Source: Typha latifolia
Taxonomy: Eukaryota; Streptophyta; Magnoliopsida; Poales; Typhaceae
DNA length: 64,000 nucleotides
Reading direction: 5' to 3'
Assembly (NCBI GenBank): GCA_019914945.1
Contig: CM034105.1
Location: forward strand, 3,906,001-3,970,000
In this document: positions 1 to 13,429 of the stretch, piece by piece
How positions within the stretch are numbered: the stretch's first letter is position 1
How the letters are laid out: each line of letters opens with the position of its first letter
Notes under the pieces: model-generated
Database searches by the model: none
Seen by the model: only the letters and a program-made list of their open reading frames with translations
What the model was told of the DNA's origin: nothing
Made by a program: the position numbers and the translations under genes

Positions 1-364
1 ACACGTTATTCTAAAATAACAGCTATATATAATAATAATAATCTCATTCTAAAATATATATACTATTTATTAAAATTACATCTTAAATTGTACGCTTACT
101 AAATTATTAATTTATCATTAATATCTATTCTATCAACCTATTTTATACTAAATCAAAGAATATTTATGATAATTTTATAAAAAATAAAATACTTTTTACT
201 ATCTATTTCTTTATTTTACATCACATCAAATATAATTATTACATATTTATTTTAAAATATAAATAAATATAAGAATAATTATTCATAAAATAAAAACGTA
301 TAATTAATTTTAATCCTAAATTAAACTGGGCGTAAGGGAAATAACATTGAGATATGTCTGTCAC
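1..364 (-). other. Start of first intron of the GT14 gene
   Basis: AT-rich sequence downstream (minus strand) of the GT14 exon donor at 364-363. It has stops in all useful frames and no second exon could be recognised, so it is read as the beginning of an intron that leaves the window. Confidence 0.6.
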
Positions 365-859
365 CTCGCTGGGGATTTGTCGAGCAAAGAAAGCGGAATT
401 CTCGGGCACCTTGATCTTGTAATCCGGAAGCGAATGCACGTAAATCGAATACAAGCCTTCGTGCCCTCTGAAGAACCTATCCCAGAGCGGCAACAATGGC
501 AAAGTTCCCTTGGTCAAGAACAAAAAGGCCACCTTGGGCACCCTCTCGAATGGATACTCCTCGATCTTGGGCACCATGGAAGCCCTCCAGAAGAGCACGC
601 CGTCGCTCATGGAATGCATCAGATGGGTCGGCTTGATGAAGGCCTTAACGCTCAAGGACTCCTTGTCGTAGAAGACAGTCCTCGGGAAGAAGACCTCCGC
701 GTGGGAGGCGGAGTACTGATTGAAATGGGAGGTCAGGGATAGGCCGAAGGCGAAGCCGGCCACGAGAATAACCAAGATCGACATCAACTTCGCGAGGCTT
801 ATTGACCAGTTATTCGCCACCTCCTCCTCCTCCTCCTCCTCCATCTTCGTCCTCAACAT
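365..859 (-). CDS. GT14 glycosyltransferase (BC10-like, DUF266), first coding exon, partial
   Basis: This exon encodes the N-terminus of a plant core-2/I-branching family protein, a Golgi type II membrane glycosyltransferase (CAZy GT14, BC10-like). Seen: about 165 residues; an acidic poly-Glu stretch right after the start; one hydrophobic anchor at about residues 19-45; then a luminal segment with PKVAFLFLTKGTLPLLPLW, FFRGHEGLYSIYVH and ending ARQIPSE, all hallmarks of the family. The exon ends at 365 with donor GAG|GTGACA, and the reading frame beyond it is intron. The remaining catalytic exons lie left of the window because 1-364 is AT-rich and shows no further exon. The start could be the Met at 859 or the one at 844, five codons later. 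A minus-strand TATA box lies about 80 bp upstream. The family assignment is firm; the acceptor substrate cannot be told from this part. Confidence 0.85.
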
Positions 860-937
860 CGCCTTCCTTTCGCTCCACAGACTTCAAAGATCGGAATTTT
901 CACTCGATCTGATCAAAAATCTCCAAGTTTAAGAATA

Positions 938-946
938 CTATATATG
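938..946 (-). promoter_or_regulatory. TATA box of the GT14 gene
   Basis: Minus-strand GCATATATAGTA about 80 bp upstream of the start codon at 859, which predicts transcription starting near 910 and a leader of about 50 nt. A TTGAC-type W-box core sits further upstream near 995-1000. Confidence 0.55.
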
Positions 947-2825
947 CCTTGACAATTGTGTCGCCGTCGATCAAAAATCCATCTGTGGTCTCTGACGTTG
1001 ACTAAGGCAGACGACTACTGCGCCAAGGTCTTTGAGGAAACGGCCGTAGGCTTGGAACAGGGGAAAACAGGGGAGACCCGCGAAAAAGACTTCGGATGCG
1101 GCCAAATCTAAATTTCCCTTTTTCCCTAAGTGGGACCCGCGTGGAAAATGTTCCAGATGCGAGTGAAGTCTGGCCTACTCGGCGTTCACTGATTGGGTCC
1201 TTACTACCTGGTCGGTCAACCAATTCATTTTCACTATTTCACTATTGTCTATTCCACCTGTACTTCGTTATCTTAGTTTTTCTTTTCTTTTTACATATCG
1301 ACCCACAAAACTATAAAATAAAATAAAAATTTTAAAATATATATGTCATAAGCTGCTGCTTCTAAAAGTCAACGGCTTTGCTTTTATCTTTTATCAAGTG
1401 GAGCTAAGCTGCTTTAATCTAAAATATTATATGTAGATATATTCCTAGTCATTTAGTTTTCTTCTTGCAAACTCTATCTATAATTATCTTCTAACGTTCG
1501 CAGTCGCAGGAGCCTACTTTTATTATAAGTCTTAGCTTTGTCTATCTTGACTGGTAAACGAAGACATCGTCCCCTCCCTCTCTGGCCATCGTCACGTTAT
1601 CGTCGCATATATAAAGTTTAATTTATCTTTTAAATTTATAAAATATTTATTAACTTTTATTTACTGAATGGATTATTTTTTTTTCACAATCTCAAGTAAA
1701 CCCCAATGGCTAAAATCTATTTTCGACCATGAAGTGATGAAAAAGGTGATTTTACTTTATTTCACCGTATTAGTTTTTATGAATCTTGAGATTAATTTAA
1801 TAATAAAGACGTGTTGGAGCTTTTTATTTATTTAATTTTTTTTTTAAAGTCGTAGACTCTAATTATAGATATTCATATAAAGTTAGGCTCGAAACTTCGT
1901 ATTAAAACTTTATGAATTATTTCGACACTTGATAAACTAATGCAAACGAGAAAGGAGATTAATTTAGATACACCCCCTCTTCATTTCGCCTTGTGATTAG
2001 GTTTTCAGATATCATAAGGTGTATTCAAAGATATAAAAGAGAAATAGTTAAGTAAAACTTTTAATCACATTACGAGGGAAAAGTAGTAGACAATTCCTAG
2101 GTTTTATTTTTTTTATATAATTATTATTTTTCGTATTGCATTGTGGCCACCCTCTCATATCTTTATCTTTTTTTCTTTTTTTTTTAATTTTTTTCCTCCT
2201 CTTCTTTTTGTTATGAGCCTCTCAGATTAATAATTCAGAAATATATATATATATATAGTTTGAAAGGTATGCCACAGTATGTTATTTTTCCTCTCCAGGC
2301 TGGGAGAATTCCAGGATAAAGTGGGGCACTAATAAATGAAACTAAAATTTATAGTTGAATATAATTAGTTTGATCGCAGTGGAGTTTAATAAAAATAATA
2401 ATTTCATTAAAATAACTCAAAAAGAGGCCAAATAAAAGAGTAAAACTACTTTTAATTGGTAAAAAAGTTATTTTGTTAATTTATCTACTGTAACTAAATA
2501 TCAAAAATAGAAAAGTTAAGGAAACTAACTCTCTCTCTCTCTCTTTTTTCTTCATTTCCTAACAACAAAACACCCTTTTAGAAGTTGTCACCAGTGATAA
2601 CAAGAATTAAAAGAAGAATAAACTTTTAATTTTCATGTGAAATCTTACTACATGATTTGAAAAAAAAGAATTTTAATTTTTGGAGAGCACTAGACTTCAT
2701 GTTTCATATTTTTAGTGAGATTGGAAAAAGAGATCTCTATTACTTCTTCTCTTTTTCTTTTTTTCTATAATAGCTTGGGCCCCTTTTTGTACAAAGGCCT
2801 AAGCAACGAGGGTCAATTTTTGGCT

Positions 2826-2867
<42 letters not shown>

Positions 2868-4676
2868 GATGAAGAATTGCAAACAACTATCATGCCAATT
2901 CATCCAAAATTGATAGTTTAATCAAAACAAATCTTCGTGTCGCCAACTTCAGAATTATTTTTCTAAATTTGATCAAGAATGAACTTTTTATTTTTATTTT
3001 TTGCACTCTCATTTGTCTTTTGACTTCAATACAAATTATTGGAATGGAAAGATTGCTTTGGTTTAATAAAGAAGAACAAATTGTATAAGGAACATGTAAT
3101 GCATTAACTCGTATGGGCTTTGAGCAAATTTTATAGTAGATATTTGTATGGAACACATATCTAAATAACAATATAATCAAATATAACATAAACTTTCGAT
3201 ATCAAGGCTCATGGGGTTGATAGTGTTTAGAGATAATTATCCCTAATTTTAAGGTATGAGAACAAACAGAGTACGATGAACAATCCAAAGATTTTTTTCG
3301 AATATATGAATATAAGTTAATTCTTATACAATAAACTCATACATTTACTGTATATTTATATATCTTCTAACCTATACTAATAAAATGAAGCTTAAAAAAA
3401 CACAATAGCAGATGTAATAATAGGTGGCAACTGATCATGGCAGTTGTCTCTGTTTTTATTTTTAAATCAGTATAATTTTCTAGCTATTTTTATTAAAAAA
3501 TAATTATGTAAAAATTTGATCTAATTTGATGAAATGTGTTGGCACACATCCAATGATTTACATAGATCAACTTAGACAATGTGGCATTATCTTATCTATT
3601 GATAGTTGTTTTCTTTATCTTATAGTCATCACTATCAACTAATAACATAATATCACATCAAAAGTGTTTGTAGAGTTCTTGAGAGCGTAATATTATTCTT
3701 TTGTAGTTGTAATTTAATATGATATTATCGTACTTTAATCGCACATAGTATAATAGATAGTGATTAGGAAAACTTTAGCATATCATTTACTTTCCCGAGC
3801 CGCCACGCTTGCCTCATCCCTCTCTCTTCCGCCAATTGTTTTTGGCTAAAAGGAAGGGAGAAGCCTCGCTCCCTACTAAGACAACTAGGTTTTTTTTCTC
3901 CCTCCTTCGCTATACTTATTTTTCTTAGAAACTGATCATATGTCTCACTACCGATGCTCGACATGGTGCGCCTCCTTGTTGGTTTTGGCCATATGAGAAG
4001 TCCTAGAAAGAAGATTGGGGATTATGATCTCGGGTGGAGGCCTTTTATGTCGAATTCAAACTTGCTATTATTTTCTTTCTTGACTTGCCCCCGAGCTCAC
4101 TACTCTTTTAGTTTGCTTAGTTATATTTTTGCAAGTTGGTTGTTGTTGGTGATAATAATGTTTTGCGTCAATAATTTTCCTTGTATTTTATTCTTAGGTG
4201 CATCGCAAAGCTATCCATGTCTAGACTTATAGTAATAGCGAAGAAGCCAATTTGAGCTATGTGTCGGATAGTAATTTTTTTTCTACGCTCTTTGATATTG
4301 TTGTAATATATTCTTTTTTTATACTTTAGATAATTACCAAGTCGTGGAGCTTATTCTAAGCCATCGCTCAATTATCATTTCTATTTTTTCAAGTGTGATT
4401 TAGATTATCAGCTAATAAAGTTCTTCACCTACATTTTTTTATATAAAAAAAAAAGTAAAATAATTTTTTTATAGTCTTTCTAATGTCTATCGGATCAAAT
4501 CCAGATTCCAACCCAAAAACCGACCCGGTATTACCCACAGCTTCCATAAAAATTTGAAAAATCAAAACAAACTTTCTAACTTCTCTTTGCGCCAAAACCA
4601 ACAAATATACCAGAAAATCTCAACCGTCCACCTCGCAGAAGGAATTCAAATTCCCGTGATTGCCGATGCCCTTGGC
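947..4676. other. Intergenic region between divergent GT14 and CLC genes
   Basis: No convincing gene. It is AT-rich, with an (AT)n tract at about 2831-2861 and a short CT run near 2527-2545. A somewhat GC-richer patch at about 3780-4060 carries only short unmatched frames and looks like old transposon debris. The first few hundred bases upstream of the GT14 gene contain GC-rich sequence that is probably promoter. Confidence 0.6.
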
Positions 4677-4686
4677 TATATTTAAA
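4677..4686 (+). promoter_or_regulatory. TATA box, probable CLC promoter
   Basis: TATATTTAAA preceded by a GC-containing stretch and followed about 30 bp later by a CT-rich, untranslated leader-like sequence. It is the best core promoter upstream of the CLC coding region, although 2.6 kb from its ATG. Confidence 0.5.
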
Positions 4687-4709
4687 GTGGGGGCGTCCCC
4701 TTCCTTAGT

Positions 4710-4892
4710 TGCCGCCGTTTCTTTCTCTCTAACACCAAAATCCCCAATCCCCTGTTTCTATCCGTCCACAGGAATCCGGCCAAAACCCATCCCTTAAAAC
4801 AAATCCCTTCCTCTTTCCTCCTCCTCCTCCTCGCCACAATAGAGATCGGATCGGATCGCTCGAAGACGATCGGAACGAGCTCGGATATCGAG
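4710..4892 (+). other. Putative non-coding leader exon of the CLC gene
   Basis: A pyrimidine-rich then GC-rich segment with CTCCTC runs and ATCGGATCGGATC, lacking an ATG, and ending with a good donor ATCGAG|GTAAAT at 4892/4893. It has the look of a plant 5' untranslated exon. The next exon would be the one that carries the CLC start, giving a leader intron of about 2.3 kb. The start position is estimated from the TATA box. Linking it to CLC is inference; transcripts would be needed. Confidence 0.45.
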
Positions 4893-7252
4893 GTAAATGT
4901 GAGTTCCTTTTCGAAGTTTAGATTTCCGATCGGAAGTGGCTCATCTGATTGTTGTTCTTATAAATGTCCTCTTCTTAGAATGCTCTCTGATTTGAATAAT
5001 TTCCACGAGTAAATTTTAGTTGATCTTTTCCCTATCTCTTCTGATTAAGAAAAGTTTTTGCCATCTATACTTCGAATGGAGCTTGCCATTGAGAAAGAAA
5101 TGAAGCAAGCAACTTGTCCCAATAATATAGATCAGTTCTATATGCTCGTGCTTTTTGATGGTGGTTGACCAAAATGACATTCTAATGTTCTATTCTTAGT
5201 GGTAACTTAGGATTCTCGAACAATTAGTGTACATTAATTTACAAATTATTGCAACTTAATATAAGCCAATTGGAGTATATCATTTAAACCATCATGCATG
5301 TAATGAATATAGTCATAATCTCCTTAATTTTCTTGCCATGTAAGGCACTCACTATGGTCCCAAACAAGAATTAGAATAAAAAATACCTCTTATACACGTT
5401 TAGACAGGTAACATTCGCTTACCGGATTTTTCCTACTAATATTTATAAATGTATCTAAATCTAGTTCATTGTGCCATTCTATATAAGAAAAAGTTCTCCA
5501 TAGTCTAAATTTGCCAACATTACTGTCATTCAGCTCTCTCGTATTAAGTTGAATTTTTATAGCTTACATGTAAAGCTATAAATTTTATGCAACTTGTGAT
5601 CTACACATTTAAAAGTAAAAAAATAAATAAATAAATCAGAAGACTTGAGCTTGATTTCTACTTTTCCTGTGCCAACTTGTAGTCCTTATATCCATTCAAA
5701 GCTACTTCTCTATTAGTTCCAAATCTCTCTCTATCTGTGATGTAAATATCATAAGAATGATCACATGTTGGCCAAAAGATAGCGTGGAGTGTTAGGTGAG
5801 GGGAACGTAGGAGTTTGTAGCTACGTTTGAGTAATATAGAGCCCACATTGTTCGGTTGTAGATTCTTTTAGGTCGTTAGTAGTTTTATTAGTCCAAGTGG
5901 GTTCCAATCATTGTCTTTGGCTCGTATATGGTCCTGCCTCTTGCCCAAGTGATCTCGATCACAACCAAATAGTTTTTTATTAGTTACATTAGTTGGAAAA
6001 TATTTCCCATTAACTCATGATTTTTTGCAATTTAATTAGCAAAAAAAGAAAATTTAAAAAATCATATTTTTTATAGTTAATACATATTTTGTTGAATTAG
6101 AATACATATAATTTTATATGCAGTACATACTAAAGCTTATTTTGTCAATTAGAAAATAAAATATAATTAAGGTGCAAAATGCCTCACTAACAATCTGGCA
6201 CTTCCTTTTGAGAGCATAGATTAGATGCCTCAGGATTTACCTCAAAAACTTATAATGATTAGAAGTTCTTACCTTTTGGGTTCCCAATATAATTTGAAAA
6301 GTAAAATTACCACACATATTGCTTGCAAAATATAGCTACTTTCCCTAAGTACAATAGATTCTCTCTTTTTTTTAATCACTTTATTTATGTTTAATGCCTT
6401 ATTATAATTAAAAGAGTAATGTGATTAATTTTAATGCCTTATTTATGATCACTTTCTCACAGGCAAATTAGGATTCCTAATTCATGAAAAACATAATGCA
6501 TACCCCAACTAAAACATGGAAATATACTCTCCAACTCAACATTTTGCATCCTAGATCACTTGATTCTCCTTCTGATGCATCGCACTTTTTTCTTTTCTTT
6601 TCGTTCCTTGTCTTTCATTTCTTTGATTAGATAGTTTTATGATTTGGTACACGTTTGTTTGTTATAGCAGGACAGTACATGACAAAAGTACTTTTGTTGG
6701 GGTCCATCCACCTCAAATATAATTCAGTAAGTGGAACAATCCGTATCCTCCGGGAAAACCAAGAATGCAAGTGTCAGACTTCCACCATTCCTACTATCTA
6801 TGGATATAATCGGCCATATTCTGTAATATAGAACAAGAGTGTATCTTATCTGAAAGTTTAAAATTTTAGGTATCTTTATAAAAAAAACCCTTAGACATTT
6901 TAAGTTTATTTTCTTTTAAATTCTACCATATCATATGAATCTTTATTATTTGACAATGTATTGATATTATATATAGATGAGTTAAAGTAATTATAGATGC
7001 AATTGATCTTGATACCTTTAAGTCATTTTTTATAATATCAAAATAAAATAAAGAAGAATTTAATATTATGATCAAATAAGGAATATTTTGGGTATCTTAA
7101 TTTGTTATTTTTATGATCACGATATGTCCGTGTCATGTCATCTTCTTTCTTCTTATTCTAATCAGTAATATTACTCTCCAATAATCGGTAGGAGAAGAGA
7201 AGATGTTAACATTGGGAGGGAAGTCCATTCCAGCTTAAATAACAAACAAAAC

Positions 7253-7260
<8 letters not shown>
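4893..7260 (+). other. AT-rich stretch, probable leader intron of the CLC gene
   Basis: No coding signal. It is AT-rich on both strands, with candidate 3' splice sites close to the GA repeat (for example TCGGTAG near 7190 and CCAG near 7232). If the leader exon at 4710-4892 is real, this is its intron. Confidence 0.45.

Positions 7261-7330
<70 letters not shown>
7261..7330 (+). repeat. (GA)35 microsatellite abutting the CLC start codon
   Basis: An uninterrupted 70-nt GA tract in the 5' untranslated region. Its last A is the A of the CLC start codon at 7330. On the RNA this is a purine-only leader; as DNA it is a potential GAGA-factor (BPC) binding array. Confidence 0.95.
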
Positions 7331-7334
<4 letters not shown>

Positions 7335-10300
7335 AGGGAGAGAAGGGAATGGCATCATCGAGAGCAGCGAAGATGCGATGCGATTAAGAGCACGAAGCGA
7401 AGTGGAGAGGAATGGGTCAGGCTTACACGACGATGACATGAGGGAGCCGTTGCTGCTGAGGCGGCGCACCACCAACACCACCTCGCAGATCGCCGTCGTC
7501 GGCGCCAACATCTGCCCCATCGAGAGCTTGGACTATGAGTAATTTCTTCCTCTTGTAGCAATTTAAGACCTTGTTAATAAAGATTGATTTTTGCTGTATA
7601 ATAGGATATGCATATACATGTATGCCTAGAGAAAGAAGTGTGTGTGGGAGAAGCATGAACTTGAACATTATTAGCAATTTGGCATGTTCGGTTTTCGCTG
7701 AGAAAGTAAGCTGTGCAATCTTTGTCTTGTAGAACTTGAACATTATCTGGAGATCATTATCTTGTAGAATATTCCTTAATTTAGGATTGTAGGATTGGAT
7801 GAAACTACTCTGATTTACTTAGATTTTTTTTAGTGCGTTTGCTTACCCTTGCCGATGATATCTTTCATGCACGGCTCTGTTTTTTTGTAGCAGTAGTTCA
7901 CCATTGCTTTCTTTGTTTCCACGGAAAAAAAAGAGAAGGTTATGCATTGCGCATAACACCATATATAATATTTTCTGGTTCTTCACTTAGGCAAACATTA
8001 TTTAAAACTGTTCTATATATCTGTTTATTCTGAAAATTGGGTTGAATACATTGGTGTTTGATGCAATTAAAGTTTGACAGTTTTTCCTCTCGTATTTTTC
8101 TTATTGTCTCCTAATTATTGAAGAACAGAGTATATTTCTCTTGAACTCAATGAGACAAATCCACTATATGTTGAGTCACAATTTGCATTTATTACTAGAT
8201 GATGATGCTAATGATACTAATTCATTCTTTTACATATAAGAATATCTGTTATTAACCTTTGTATATATTTCCAGGATTGTTGAGAATGACCTTTATAAGC
8301 AGGACTGGAGGTCAAGAAAAAAGGTTCAGATATTTCAGTACATAGTCCTTAAGTGGACCCTTGCACTTCTTATAGGCTTGGGCACTGGGCTGGTTGGTTT
8401 TTTCAACAACATTGCAGTTGAAAACATTGCAGGGTTTAAATTATTGTCAACAAGCAATTTAATGCTCAAGAATAGGTAAATTTAAACTTTTCTTTCGGTA
8501 CTTCGGTGAACTGGTGAACTTACCACTTCTTTAACTTATATGTTCTTTCTTGTGTGCAAGAACATCAATACTGTTTTTTGAGTTAAGAAAGAGAGAAATA
8601 TCAATACATTGAATACTAAGACTTGGGAGGTACTATGAGAAACAGAGGTCATGACCTATTAGTAACATCATTATGCTAATGTTACCCCGAACCCAATACC
8701 ATTTCATCAGAAAGGTGCTGACCCTGTTACAATGCCTAAATCACACACTGCAAAAGCAGTAGTGCACAATGTACAGGAGCAGAAATTGCAGATGAATGAT
8801 ATGAAAATTAAATATTCAAATATTGCCATCCAGTGTTTTCTTTTGTGGCAAAGCATAACCAACGCTCAATCATCCATCCAGTACTTCTCTGATGGCAATC
8901 ATGCTTCTGGAGAACATCCTATAGCCTATGGGACGAGCTTCTTGATTCATAAATGTGTCTAGTGTAAAAGTACATAGAAAGTTAATAGAACTTTATTCAT
9001 TTTATTGATCTATGCTTGCTAACTGAAATTGGAATATCCTTTTGATGTCAATACATAGTCAGAGTTCAACTAAATGCCTAGATCAATAAAAAAACACTGA
9101 GCGTTTGGCATGACAATATTGTATACATGTATGCATGAGGAAGCTACAGCCTACCCTCAAGGAATCTAAGATCAGACTTTCAAGAACCTCATGAAACCAA
9201 CATTTAGTATTACCCTCCCATGTTCAATTGTTTAGAATTAATCAAGTAATTTCTGTGTGGTTCCAGTGCAGGTTCAAGGAAGCATTTGTAGTATATGCTG
9301 GCTCCAATTTAGTTTTGGCAGCAGCAGCTGCTGCATTATGCGCTTATGTTGCACCTGCAGCAGCTGGATCTGGGATACCTGAAGTGAAAGCTTATCTTAA
9401 TGGAGTTGATGCCCACTCTATATTGGCACCTAGTACACTCTTTGTGAAGGTTTGCTGATTCATTTATACCCATTATTGGAACACTTTTAGTACTTTTGCA
9501 TCCTTTGTCTTGTTCCTTCCAATGTAATTCCCTGTTTCATACAGTTTCTTTAGGAAAATCTTGAAATGGTTGATAAGGATGGTTTTTTTAAAATTTTCGT
9601 ACTCAACCTACTCTAAATGAGAATATGCCTTGGGTTGTTATAGTAGCCTGCTGATAGGATCTGTACAAGTAAGTTCAGCTTAAACTATTAACGGGAATAA
9701 TTGAATCATAAGAGGCAGAGAATATATGGCTATGGATATCTCAGAATCTACAACTTCTCCAGGTAAGATCTCAAGTTAGAATAAATTCTGCAGCTTTCTG
9801 CAACAAATTTGTAGCTTATCCAAGCAGTTGTATCTAATATATGTAGTCATTTAGTATTGTTCCTGTTCCATCTTCTCCCTTTCAAGAAGGACAGCCTAAC
9901 CATCAAACAAGCGCCTTTTCGGTAAACCATGATAACACCACCTCCTAATGCTTCTCTACAAGTTCCACTAGACGAGTCCAATGCTGTATATTGGACTTCA
10001 GACTAGGATTTCAGAAGTAGAAACACTGAATGAGTCACGGAGTGCTCTTTTTTTTTCAAACGGGCCATAGACCATGGAGTGCTCTGTACTTACAATTTGA
10101 GGGAATAAAGCATGTCAAAAGGACTGTCTGAGTCATTCTGTTTGTACTTACATCAACATGCTATAGGGGTGTTGAGTCATACTGGCTCAAAGACATTGAC
10201 AATAGAAGTTATTCATTAGAGGGTTCCTAAAGCTACTCATTACTACATCTCATTTGTACTTATTGCTGCATAACTAATCTAGCATTTTTTTTTCATGCCT

Positions 10301-13300
10301 ATTCTCAGATATTTGGTTCAATAGGTGGAGTTTCTGCTGGATTTGTAATAGGTAAGGAGGGACCTATGGTACATACAGGAGCATGCATTGCCTCCTTTCT
10401 TGGTCAAGGTGGATCCCGCAAGTACCATCTGACATGGAAATGGCTCAGATACTTTAAAAATGATAAGGATCGGCGAGATTTGATCACCTGTGGGGCGGCT
10501 GCTGGTGTTGCAGCTGCCTTCCGAGCACCAGTTGGTGGGGTTCTCTTTGCTCTTGAAGAAGCAGCCTCCTGGTATCTTATTACTCTCTCTTTTTCAGCTT
10601 TATTGTTCTGGTCAACCATTTGTTCATATCAAGTCACAGATGTTCATGTCCCAAAAATGTTGAAGATCTTTGGCAAAATTCATGAGTTTAATATTTGTCA
10701 TTGATCAGTAGGATAATGCCACTCGATCCTTGTTATCATGCGATCAAGTTTCCTATTGCATCATTACTTCTTTGAACTGTAAGTCTATCTATATTATATA
10801 GAAGTCACCAATACTTCCAAAACCATCAATTATGCACTACTGATTCATGGATGCTATCTGATATGCAAAGAATTGAATATTTATCTAAGCTGGACAAATT
10901 CACTTGGGAAAAAAATCTGGACATGCATGGAACTTTCTGTTCTCTTCTGGTGGAATTTCAAGAAATGGACCAATAAATCAAACATTTCTTTTTGTTTCTC
11001 TTTCTAATTTTAGGTGGCGAAGTGCTCTTCTTTGGAGGACCTTTTTCACAACAGCTATAGTTGCTGTGGTATTGAGAGCTCTCATAGAACAGTGCCGAAG
11101 TGGAAAGTGTGGACTCTTTGGGAAAGGAGGATTGATAATGTTTGATGTTAGCTCAAGTGTAACAGCATACAGCATGGCAGATCTGATAGCAGTTATATTG
11201 CTTGGCATCTTTGGAGGTCTCTTTGGAAGTCTCTACAATTTTATCCTAGACAAAATTCTTCGCGCATACAGTTTCTTCAATGAGTATGTTAGCTTACCAG
11301 TGATAATTTATAATTTTAAAATTATTATTTCTGTCTACACTAGCTTCAGTGTCATTATTTCTCCAACGTAACTTGTAACGAGTTTGTAATAATTTTGTAA
11401 AACATTAGTGTTCTTGTTCTTGTTTTTCCCTTTTTTTGTTACTGACATGCCTATTAATTGCAGAAATGGTGCTCCTTCAAAGATTCTCCTAACAATTGCT
11501 GTCTCTCTCTTGACTTCATGTTGCGCCTATGGGCTCCCTTGGCTTGCAAAGTGCACGCCGTGTCCTCCTGATTTGCTAGAACAGTGCCCCACCATAGGCC
11601 GCTCAGGCAACTTTAAGAACTTTCAGTGTCCTCCAGGCCAATACAATGACCTTGCGTCCCTCTTTCTCAACACCAATGACGATGCCATCCGCAACCTCTT
11701 CAGTGGTGGCACCAACAACGAGTTCAACATATCCACCCTCCTGATATTCTTCGTTGCGGTTTACTTCCTTGGACTTCTAACATATGGCATTGCTGTCCCT
11801 TCTGGCCTATTTATCCCTGTTATACTATCCGGTGCTTCCTTTGGTCGTCTTTTTGGGACCTTCCTTAGCCCTATTTGTGGCCTGGACACAGGTCTTTTTG
11901 CTCTTCTTGGTGCAGCCTCTTTCCTTGGAGGGACTATGAGAATGACGGTCTCCGTTTGTGTTATACTTCTCGAGCTTACCAACAACCTTTTAATGCTCCC
12001 CTTGGTGATGCTTGTTCTTCTTATATCTAAAACTGTAGCTGATAGCTTCAATAAAGGTGTCTATGATCAGATTGTTAAGATGAAGGGCTTGCCTTACTTG
12101 GAAGCCCATGCAGAGCCATACATGAGAAACTTGGTTGCGGGGGATGTTGTATCAGGCCCACTAATTACATTTTCTGGTGTGGAGAAAGTTAGAACTATAA
12201 TCCGAACTCTAAGGTTGACAGGGCATAATGGATTTCCAGTAGTTAATGAGCCACCTTTCTCTGAGGTACCAGAGTTGTGTGGGCTTGTGCTGAGGTCGCA
12301 TTTACTTGTTTTGCTGAAAGGAAAGAGATTTACAAAGGAGAGAGTATCGACTGAAATGTCAGATGTTTTTCAGAAATTTGGTGCATTTGATTTTGCAAAG
12401 GCAGGGTCTGGGAAAGGAATTAAGTTGGAAGAATTGGAAGTAGGTGAGGAAGAGATGGACATGTATGTCGATCTCCATCCAATAATTAATAGGTCACCGT
12501 ATACAGTAGTTGAAACAATGTCTCTCGCAAAGGCTGCAGTGCTTCTCAGGGAGCTTGGACTAAGACACTTGTGTGTTGTGCCAAAGACTCCAGGGGTAAG
12601 AAAGCTCTTATTTGGACTCCATTATGCACTAAAATTGACAACTTTAGAACACACTTATATGCTTGCACCCATTAGTTATCATTCAATCAGATATGCTTTT
12701 TAAATAGTAGTACATGTCGATCAAATCTCATTCAAACGGAATATTAGTATTCTTTTGGTATATTGTTGCTGTCCTGAATGTTCTCTGTTGATATCCTCCT
12801 TATAATAGAAGCCCATTACTCTTCAAAAAATAAAAATAAAAAGTTAAAAGAGTTTTCTCAAAAAATTGAATTTGACTTGCCTAGCTGATTTTTCTGACTT
12901 TTGTCGTTGTTACATGTCTTAAGTGACCCTTTTAATTTACTGGATTCTGTCGATGTTTAGTATTTTCTAATTCGATATGTAATATGTAACCTGTAACGAG
13001 AGTTGTAATATATTGTCTATGATTAATTACATAAAAAAACTTTATCATGCCAACAATCTTTACTGGCTTGAAATCGTCTGTCCTATTATTCAGGTGATGA
13101 AAACAGGTTTTGATGTCCTAGTTTATAAGAAGCTTGAATTGCTTTAGAAGCCATTAATATTTTCGATTTGGCACAAAGATGGCCTTGATTGCTTGTTATT
13201 CCCACTTGTTTCTCCTTCTCCTAGTAGCTATCTGTCATAGTTCTTTCTGATAATAAGTGCATTTATCTGCATTGCCATCTTCTATTTGCGAAGGTGCTTC

Positions 13301-13429
13301 CATAGACAAAGGCTAATGAGCTGCATGTTTTGCTCACAGAGGCCCCCCATTGTTGGAATCCTGACAAGGCATGACTTCATGCCAGAACACATCCTTGGAT
13401 TGTTTCCTCATATCAAGCACCATAAATAA
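7330..13429 (+). CDS. CLC-c: Chloride channel/exchanger CLC-c type, tonoplast
   Basis: Plant voltage-gated chloride channel/exchanger, expected to move chloride across the vacuolar membrane. Seven coding exons: 7330-7538, 8275-8475, 9272-9449, 10309-10571, 11014-11283, 11464-12595, 13340-13429. The joined length is 780 residues, the normal size for CLC-c, and every phase closes. Motifs: TSQIAVVGANICPIESLDYE in the N-terminal tail; GSGIPE at 169-174 with Ser170 at the anion-selectivity position (proline there marks nitrate-selective CLCa/b); GKEGP at 211-215 with gating Glu213; GVLFALEE with the probable proton Glu280; GLFIPVILSGASFGRL; then two CBS domains ending PKTPG-RPPIVGILTRHDFMPEH. The last exon is small and 744 bp downstream; the frame that runs past 12595 is intron. 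The ATG directly follows a GA repeat. CLC-c versus CLC-g is decided on overall similarity, not on a phylogeny. Confidence 0.93.

Noticed and set aside
347..742. Plus-strand frame of 131 codons over the GT14 exon
   Set aside because: It is the antisense shadow of the GT14 coding exon, whose protein matches a known family; the plus-strand product matches nothing.
3764..4232. Frames of 66 and 92 codons on either strand
   Set aside because: No family similarity, no promoter or splice context; treated as old repeat sequence.
12596..12703. CLC protein ending at the stop near 12703
   Set aside because: The frame crosses the donor GGG|GTAAG; the true C-terminal PPIVGILTRHDFMPEH is in the exon at 13340-13429.
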